Shown piece by piece: positions 23,201 through 64,000 of a stretch of 64,000 bases of DNA. This stretch comes from Watersipora subatra. Its lineage: Eukaryota; Bryozoa; Gymnolaemata; Cheilostomatida; Watersiporidae. The stretch is taken from positions 49,711,196 through 49,775,195 of the forward strand of contig NC_088708.1 in assembly GCF_963576615.1 (NCBI RefSeq), in the 5' to 3' direction. The notes beneath the pieces are model-generated. The model saw nothing but the letters and a program-made list of their open reading frames with translations, was not told the DNA's origin and made no database searches. A program made the translations under genes and the position numbers. How positions within the stretch are numbered: position 1 is the stretch's first letter; each line of letters begins with the position of its first letter.

Positions 23201-26200
23201 GTTGGTATCATACTCTTTCCAGCAACAAGAAGCACACAACTTGTGATATCACCAGAACCAAATTACTACGAGGTAAGGAAGGAAATAATGGCGGTCCAGT
23301 CAAGACAATTATGGGTTCAAGTTAATGATTGATCTCGGATCTGACAAAACAACTTGTTTGTTTTAACGCTACAACACCATGCACAACAGTTCACAGTGAA
23401 TCATACCTATCTAATAATGGGTTTACAATTCAACCATCATACACTAGTTAGCAACAACTATATATTCCAAAAACCATTGCAACAAATTCAACCCAGAATT
23501 AATCACAGTGGTTATTAGTAGTTTGGGCTTACCATCATCGTTTCAAACCGGGCCAACGCCTACAGATGCAACACAATTATACCTACACTTGTTTTCACAA
23601 AACATAAAAAGATGAATTTTTAAATTATTCTTCACATGTAGTTGTTTTTTGCGAGGGACACAGTAGTTTCCATTTTCACCAGTGGAACGATCAGAAAGTG
23701 ACATATCTACACAGTGATGAGTAACGTACAAAAGCCATACTATGTAAAAAACAAAATCTGTTACTTTTACCTGCTGAGGTAAAGGCTGGGCATGCATTTG
23801 CGTATGAGCTTGGGTGTATTCATACTCATCATGCCTTACTCCGCTGCCGCCATTCACTAAAATATGATTAGGAAATTATATTTAAAGTAACTCGGGTTAT
23901 TATGTCTATTGTAATAGTTTACACAGGAGATACTTTGAACACATTGAAAAAGTAAATGAGAAGCATGCATCAAAATTACACCTCATGGACATTATTCTCC
24001 ATAGAAGTGCATTCTTTTTAACGAATCTCTGGGTGAAACCAATCTATGGTTGCAGGATTAGGACAAATTTACTTTTTGATAAGTTGTATTAAAAATCGAG
24101 AGACGATATTCTTACTGCTAGCCAGTTTTAGCAACTAGTACAATGGTTTTTCTATAATTATATCAAGTTATATGCCTCTTTTTCTACTTTTAGCTGCATG
24201 CAGCATTATTGTAAAATTGTATTTTCGTCGCTCGAGACATACACAGTTAACCACGAGATACAAATAATAATATAAATGACAGTATACAGAAAACAATGCA
24301 AAAATGAACTCATCTTTGAAAAAATGACTTGTAGGTACAAGAGTGAAATGATTGATGACGTGTTAAGCCGGTGCCTCTCAATTATTCGCTCTTATAACCT
24401 CTATTGAGAAGAAAACATCTTGCCTTATACCCCTGTGGCTATAAATAATATCATTTGTCTATAAAATGGCTACGACCACACCTCTGCATAGAAATACATT
24501 TTTATTAATTAATGTTGAAGAAAAAATAAAGTAAGAAGACCAACTTACAACATAGAATAAATTTATTAGCTGTATGCGCCTGGTCTGTGTGAGGTGCAAC
24601 AAATCCCCTACACCCCTGGTACGAATTCTCCATGTACACATGATAATGAGAGCGCTACTGCTCCTAATGCAGGGGAGGTGCAATCACAATTTATTCTAGG
24701 ACAACAAGAGTTTCTCAAGGTCACACACACCCACTCATTGATGGAGCCTCACACCCTTGCAGGAGGAGGCATACCACTATTTGCGAAGGAATACATTATG
24801 CTAAACTGAGGTTTTACATACCTTGCCCTGGATGGGTTTGTTGCTGCTGCTGATTTTTACCTCGCTAAAAAAAAATAGAATTGATAACTACCACTTCTAA
24901 AAACTTTTTAATGGATATATGATATGGATGGTTTTAGAAATTCCACATATCCACACATTTACATGATGAAATATATAAGTTTAACTGACTTAAAATTAGT
25001 GCTGTTTTTTTGTATATAAATCTACACAAAAAAATGTAATTGAAATGTATAGAACTGAAATTGCAAGACTAGGCAATTACTCTTCCTGTATATTTGATAA
25101 GCTCAAAATTCTTATCAAGTTAAGAGATAAAGTAGCAGAGTAAGCTTTGTATAATCAGGAAACACTGTAACATGAAGCACGAAAGATTAAACATGTAAAT
25201 TGATTTTCAAGGAGAAGTAAATATGTAGCTGTGTAAGTGATGTCTAGCCGAAGCAGCAGTGACTCCAATAAATAGGTATTATTAAACAATTTCGGTAAAA
25301 CAAGCCCAACCCGTGGCCTGGGTGGTACACCCTAAGTGACCTTAGGATGTAGCCTGTCTTGACAAACTGTTGTTTTGCAGTTGTCCCCCCCCCCGTCGAG
25401 CGGGCGAGCAATACAACAGCTTGCCACAAGACGTACTGCATGTGATGCATCAGCTCCATTGGTAATCATAACGAATTTCACGCAAAAACTTATGTAGCAA
25501 AAAATAAGATTACAACGTTTAACCAATGACCAGTCTCTGAGGCAACAACTTAGGCAACAACTTAGGCAACAACAATGACTAAACATGTCGTTATTTGTGC
25601 GCTCAGTCAGTTTTATTTCTATTTTTGTATCAGTCAGTTTTATTTGTTCTTATGGATTTCATTTTCATTTTATTCTTAAGTTCTACTAAAGTTTCCAACA
25701 GAGACTGGTCTTTGGTTAAACGTTGTCATCTTATTTTTTTCTACATAAATTTTTGCGCGAAATCCGTTGATTACCAATGGAGCGATCGCCATAACATCGC
25801 AACCAAGCTGCATAGACGGAAGAGAACAACTTCCTTTCAGTGCAGCTGATGCATCAGGTGCAGTACGTCTTGTGACAAGCTGTTGTGTTGCTCGCCCCCT
25901 CGACGGGGGACAACTCCGCAAAAACAACAGTTTGTCAAGACAGGCTACTTAGGCTGTGGCCTGTGAAGATTCATATTAGACACGACAAAATTCAGCATTA
26001 TTTGGCTAAATTAGTAAACTTTGACCCAAGCCGCACTAAAATTCATTCTTGTCAATATCATGTCAAGTTGTTGGTATTTAATGCAATAGCCTTGTATAAT
26101 TTTATTTTTGTAATGAAAAACACTTTTAATGTACTACATTGGTACAGCAAGTGTCACCGAGCATGGTTTTAGAGCAGAAATATACACTTTAAGGACCATA

Positions 26201-27013
26201 GCTAGCACCAATCATCACCATTTTTCCATCAGTGCAGAACTATTACTAGTGTTTGCAGCGCAAATCGATCTTGTCAAACTGATAAGTAATTAGGGAGTAA
26301 GTAATTTGTTGTAAGTTAATGACAAACAGCAATCATCTTAAAATAATTCACATAATTATTGGAAACATTTTCCCTGTGACTATGAAATCAGTGATCACAA
26401 ATTTCCATAACTCCTTGAAAATATTTTTGTCAGATTTTTCAAAGGATCATTAGTACAGAACATTCATTTGCAAATGTGTAGAAAAAAACTGTTCTGAGCT
26501 AAATAATTATTACATCAATTTTACCTCAGCCCTGCATCCCAGAAAGCTGAGCCAACACACTCTGCTGATTATAGAACACAGCTAGATTGTCTAAAAACTT
26601 CATTAGCTGAATAGGTAAAAAAAGATCTTAACCAGTTTCTACCTTTGAAATGAAACTTGGCTGAGTTGTATCAGGCGATACACAGGCATAATCTTATAAG
26701 AATACTATGTAACAGTAAAGTAACTGATAACTCAAAATCATGTCCCAAACTGTAAATACAAACCGCAATACAAGTGTTGTTTCACTGAGCCGAATTACAT
26801 GCATATTTCCGGAAATTCATTTTGACAGTTATATGGCTTTATGCCACCTTTTACAAACATTTGAAGCCAGCAATGCATATAACTGTTCACGAATTTTTCA
26901 AACAAAGCATAGTTTTTAGAAGTACACAAAAAATATTAATATCAAAAATGTCACATGAGCTAGCCGAGAACTAGAAACAATCAATTCTTACCAGGCAGAC
27001 TTACACGATCCAT
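20296..27013 (-). CDS. YTHDF: YTH domain family protein (cytoplasmic m6A reader)
   Basis: Exons on the minus strand are 27013-27005 (ATG GAT CGT, then gtaagt), 24864-24822, 23856-23771, 21829-20426 and, tentatively, 20316-20296 (SCFNGK, stop). Phases join without stops, giving about 520 residues, close to the usual YTHDF size. The N-terminal half is low complexity (Gln, Ser, Tyr, Pro) with the family motif SVSWANIAK. The C-terminal half is the YTH domain, starting near [20 protein letters not shown]. The m6A cage tryptophans are visible in VWCSTEHGN and GVWTQDKW. The protein binds N6-methyladenosine in mRNA and affects decay and translation in the cytoplasm. Only the last few residues are uncertain: if the gtaagt after 20426 is not used, the frame ends at 20399 with an AATAAA at 20364-20359. 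Invertebrates usually have one YTHDF gene. Confidence 0.93.
20359..20364 (-). terminator. Candidate polyadenylation signal AATAAA
   Basis: AATAAA on the minus strand, 35 nt past the unspliced stop codon at 20399-20401. It would suit a short YTHDF transcript that retains the sequence after the donor at 20425. Not tested. Confidence 0.4.
21830..23770 (-). other. YTHDF intron 3
   Basis: Runs from the gtaaaag donor at 23770 to the gcttgaag acceptor at 21830. It holds a 17-bp-arm hairpin at 23121-23160 (accaaaattcacgcgca and its complement). I recognise no coding sequence; open frames at 21892-22112, 22383-22694 and 23086-23325 lack features. Confidence 0.7.
24865..27004 (-). other. YTHDF intron 1
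   Basis: A 2.1-kb intron between the 9-nt coding part of exon 1 and exon 2. It contains foldback element copy 1 at 25350-25947; otherwise I see nothing. Confidence 0.75.
25350..25947. mobile_element. Foldback element with 9-bp TSD, copy 1
   Basis: A 598-bp element beginning TAGCCTGTCTTGAC and ending with its reverse complement. Long inverted arms flank a short spacer. The flanking 9-mers are cttaggatg (25341-25349) and cttaggctg (25948-25956), an 8/9 match. Its spacer is reversed relative to copies 2 and 3. No transposase is encoded. Long arms with 9-bp duplications are typical of Mutator-like (MULE) elements. Confidence 0.92.
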
Positions 27014-27716
27014 TACGCAAAATGTTGTAAAAAAACAATTTAATAAGCCAATCTAAACCGAACTTTAACATTAACTAACTAATAAACAAGTTGATTCTTC
27101 GTTAATTGTTATATACAACCAGTTGTAGCTTCTTCAAATCATCAGAGATTACATATGTAGCTTTTTAAAGTAATTTCACAAATAAGGATAGGTACACAAG
27201 TTGGATAAGCAGTCTTCTTTCTATAGCCCAAATGTTACTAATCGCTAGCCAACCGTCAATGAGAACTCTCATAAGCTATTCTTGCGACTAACCCGCATAA
27301 CGAATGTCCGACGCTTGTAACAGATGTTTGCTAGCTTACATTTAAATCATTTTTAAGACAGATTAGTCGCTAAAGAGTAAAATTATTCAAAAATAAATCA
27401 GCCAATATAAACTATACCATATACCTGGTCTATCCGAGCAGACATATCTTATACAATCGAGTTTATTGCACTGCTCATGAATACCAACAACAACTCCAAG
27501 ACAACAATTACAGGAATGCTCAACAATGGCGATGAACCTTAGCCTCGCTCTCAATTCACGACACGTGACTTTATTGATTCTTCGAGCGAACAATCGACCA
27601 ATAAGCCATTTTATGCGTTCCTAGCTTCTTTTCAAGAAGAGCACATGTGCGAGCTAAGCACGATCAAGGAAAAAATATAGCGTGACATATTAAAATAAAA
27701 GAGGGGTACGCATAGA
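27014..27716. promoter_or_regulatory. Divergent promoter region between YTHDF and fibrillarin
   Basis: The two start codons lie 703 bp apart and the genes diverge. This interval must hold both 5' UTRs and probably both promoters. A CCAAT motif is seen in cgaccaataag around 27594-27604. No clear TATA box could be assigned. The minus-strand open frame at 27387-27593 is likely 5' UTR or promoter rather than a gene. Confidence 0.6.
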
Positions 27717-61011
<33,295 letters not shown>

Positions 61012-62354
61012 GTAGGGTGCCCTATTTGTTTTTGAAACTGCTGCTAATTATGACTTGTGTAAAATAATTGGCTATGATTTAAGGGTAATTCGCTGGTGGG
61101 TGAGTCTATTGTTTTACTCCTTAGAGCTAATTTGTAGCTGTGTGTTCTTAGGGCAGCATCTTAGTTATTTCATGAAAGGGAAGCTTTGTTAAAGTCAAAG
61201 CTTAACTGCGCATAATGAAATAAGGTATTGCGCGCAAAGCATATAGGTATCTTTTATAGAATATTTATTTTATTATTGAAACCGGGCTAATAATTGTTGG
61301 ATATTATTAATATATCCTATTATTTAGTAAGCTGTATGAAAGTCATCTTTTAAATGTGTAACACAAAAGTTTTGCAAACTATGTGGTAATAACTTAATCC
61401 TAGCTGATTTATGTAATATTTAAACTTAATAGAAACAAATGTAAAATTTGAATAGTAATGAACCTAACCAGTTTTTAAACTAGTGTAATAGTGATAATAG
61501 TTTGTAATAATAATACTAGAAATTCCACTGTCATACAGCTCACGACCAGTGATATTGGAAAAAAGAAAGGGTACTGATGGTTGAGAAATGCAATATTAGC
61601 AGTCAAGTAGGATAACTGCAATGGTAGCTGTAATGTACTGGGGGTGGGTGTTATTATATACAACAAATAGCAATAATGAAAGGAAAAGATTATATATTTA
61701 TATCTCTCCTCTTGCAAAAAGAGAAATGCAATATTGGCCAATATTAGAAGTAAAATGCACTGATATTATTAGAATAACCAATATTATTTATATAGTAATA
61801 ATATAAAACCAATGCACAATTTTTTTTACATTTCAAAATGGCATAGCTAACAATATCACGAAGTTGTGATATTTATATAGATTTTTAGAAAATCTGTACT
61901 ACGTAGTCATTGTTCTGTAGTCATCCAAACTTATAATTAATTATTGTAATATTCTCATAAGAAACGTTAAAAAAATATCATCGTCATTTGCTTATATTTA
62001 TTATATATATTATATTATTAAACTGCGTTGAACATCAGTTAGAATGCGAAAGTATTCAAATGTGTCGGCAAGTGAAAATGAAAAAATTGAAATCGGCAAA
62101 AATGAAACGATTTCTGTACTCCTATGTTAATTGCCGAAACCTTCGGCAATTCGACAATGCTATAGACTGGTGAAAAGTGCACGTTATTTTTTCGTGAAAT
62201 GCGCAAGACTTTATCGTTCTATTATCTGTCGCTCGGCGTTTCAATTTCCAATTCTCAACTTTTATTAAACCAAGCTTTTCAAGCGTTTTGTGGCGATTTT
62301 CGTCCAAATTAATCTGTCTATTTGTGTATAATCCGATCAGATGAGTTAGTTTTA
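61012..62354 (+). other. Presumed start of Scribble intron 18; no exon seen
   Basis: Follows the gtaggg donor. AT-rich and rich in taata/ataata stretches (61260-61520, 61740-61810). A small hairpin, ttgccgaaaccttcggcaa, lies near 62130-62150. I searched for a PDZ-coding exon and found none. Confidence 0.6.
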
Positions 62355-62575
62355 GGAATTTGTGGTAACCCTTCAAAGGCTTGGTAACATATTTAAATAG
62401 GTTTAAATGTGTTTTGTATCGTTATTATACTTTAACGACTGTACAAAACGATGCTTAAATTTGTTGATGGAATTTCTTGACGAGGGTTCGTCTCATTGTT
62501 GATGAATAATTTTCGTAAATTGTGTGCACATGCATTTATCATCAAAACTCCCACACTTCGCTCCGCTCGTTTGGT
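62355..62575 (+). repeat. Left arm of large inverted repeat
   Basis: This 221-bp arm is the reverse complement of 63780-64000 with about five mismatches and no gaps. Its outer end cannot be set because the right arm is cut by the window edge. Confidence 0.92.
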
Positions 62576-63779
62576 CGTGGGAATACCATTGTTTGTAGTA
62601 ATAGGCAGCAGCACAAAATTGGCTCAAATTTCTTTTAAAATTTTTACCTAAAACATGCTCGCGAAATGAACAATTCCGCGAGCCAAAATTGCATTGGTGG
62701 AAGAATTTGTTTTGGTGAGCAATATTAGGCTATCGTAAACAATGTTCGACAAATGATGTGGTGCTAATGTGCTCTCTATAGCATATAAAGTGTCTTACCT
62801 ACCAGGATGGATACGGTTGTTGCATGCCGTAAAACCTTTATTTGAAAGCCATGGTGCTCTTTATTATTCAGCCCTTATCATAGAGTGGCACTGTATTAGA
62901 GGTGACGTTCAAATAAAGGGTGGCATTGTACTTTTGAAACACCTCATCAGAATGTTGAGAAGATGAATTTAACCCTTTCATGGGCGAAGCAAATGTCGCC
63001 TATATTTTGCACTTTCCTTCAGGCAATGTGACATCAACCCTTTTGGAGGGAAGAAATTTGCTAACTTACCTCCAACTTGTCGTAGATTTTTTAAATACAG
63101 GTAAATATGCGCAAGGAAATTGATACATGTTTCTACCAGTTGATATCTATCGTTTGCAATTAACCAATGATGAGATTATAGCCTGCATTGCCATTTGTTG
63201 CAGCTTTTAAGTTTTATATTTAATTTTAAATTTGAAGGTATATTTTCATTTTATAACTATATTTAACAATGTTGCATAAAAGCTCATTGCACTCATCGAT
63301 GATATGTTTGTTACATTTGGCAGCCAAAACTGGCTTGTTATGTGTAATAGAGCAGTCGTTACGAGCGTCGATCCATTGTAAGCTGAGTTCAGATAACCGC
63401 AGTCATGCTATCAAATAAGATGCCATAAATATGCAAAGTTTTATAATAATAATAATAATCTAGCAAATGCTACAAATATATATTCAAGAACAAATGATAT
63501 AAGCCATAATTATAATACATGCAGTCACAAAAATTAACATTTAAAAAAAATCTTAACTCTAAAAAAAATCAGCATAGTTTGCTCATCCAGTTGCATTTTG
63601 ATTGTTGCCTTCGTTTAAAACCATTTCATTATTTTCTCGCTGTTCAATACCTTCCACAGTGTCTTCCGACCTCAACTCCTCTTCTGCATGGCTGAGCTAG
63701 TCGATATTAACGTCAAAACAATTTTTTAGCAGAGCCAATCTTTTTACACCATTTTAAAAAGAAACATCTAGTGCGAATA
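62576..63779. other. Spacer between the arms of the large inverted repeat
   Basis: A 1.2-kb spacer. It contains ttaaccctttcatgggcgaa at 62969, which resembles a TTAA-flanked piggyBac-type terminus, but no matching opposite end was found. A 65-codon frame at 62769-62966 has no known motif. Confidence 0.5.
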
Positions 63780-64000
63780 ACCAAACGAGCGGAGCGAAGT
63801 GTGGGAGTTTTTATGATAAATGCATGTGCACACAACTTACGAAAATTATTCATCAACAATGAGACGAACCCTCGTCAAGAAATTTCATCAACAAATTTAA
63901 GCATCGTTTTGTAAAGTCGTTAAAGTATAATAACGATACAAAACACATTTAAACCTATTTAAATATGTTACCAAGCCTTTGAAGGGTTACCACAAATTCC
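63780..64000 (-). repeat. Right arm of large inverted repeat (cut by window end)
   Basis: Pairs base for base with 62355-62575. It contains ccaaacgagcggagcgaagt at its inner edge. The match still holds at position 64000, so it continues outside the window. Confidence 0.92.

Noticed and set aside
24555-24810. Possible SINE or exon (plus-strand 71-codon frame)
   Set aside because: It has a vaguely B-box-like ggtacgaattc, but no clear A box or boundaries; it lies close to YTHDF exon 2 in intron 2.
27387-27593. 68-codon minus-strand frame between YTHDF and fibrillarin
   Set aside because: More likely YTHDF 5' UTR or promoter; no family match.
61016-64000. Search for Scribble PDZ exons
   Set aside because: No acceptor followed by a PDZ-like GLGF-type frame was found; the exons are probably beyond the window.

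Overview
The window looks like nuclear DNA from an AT-rich invertebrate animal genome. The genes are split by many GT-AG introns and match metazoan families. Microsatellites, minisatellites, foldback elements, MITEs and a LINE fragment fill the introns and spacers. A plant-type heme peroxidase-like exon and an R2/NeSL-like LINE tail would suit a lophotrochozoan (mollusc, annelid, bryozoan or similar), but that is inference; no species call is possible from the sequence alone.

Layout: (1) 1-2.9 kb, minus strand: two exons that I join into one partial gene. A large exon encodes a Pro/Arg-rich array of 18-residue repeats and ends in a helix-like segment. It is followed by an exon with a peroxidase distal-His motif; the 3' part lies off the left edge. 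(2) 2.9-20.3 kb: mostly gene-free. It holds tRNA-like SINE relics, a complex inverted-repeat/microsatellite structure at 8.4-9.6 kb, the truncated tail of a REL-endonuclease LINE at 9.6-10.9 kb, a long hairpin at 11.2-11.4 kb and a 46-bp tandem repeat at 12.7-13.0 kb. (3) 20.3-27.0 kb, minus strand: a complete YTHDF-type m6A reader gene. (4) 27.7-31.3 kb, plus strand: a complete fibrillarin gene, head to head with YTHDF. (5) 31.9-61.0 kb, plus strand: the 5' part of a Scribble polarity gene, with 18 exons covering the LRRs, the LAP-specific region and a long linker. The PDZ domains are expected beyond the right edge. (6) 61-64 kb: no exon seen; a second, larger inverted repeat that runs off the right end.

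YTHDF binds m6A in mRNA and fibrillarin is the box C/D snoRNP 2'-O-methyltransferase, so two RNA-methylation genes share a ~700-bp divergent promoter region. Scribble follows fibrillarin in the same orientation after about 630 bp.

The best-supported unusual finding is a family of three 598-667-bp foldback elements. All have the same TAGCCTGTC termini and 9-bp target duplications (two perfect, one 8/9), and all sit in introns. Also notable are the repeat-plus-peroxidase protein, a cluster of tyrosine motifs in the Scribble linker, and two 20-bp-period minisatellites that abut splice sites in neighbouring Scribble introns. I saw no clear evidence of a wholly new multi-gene system.
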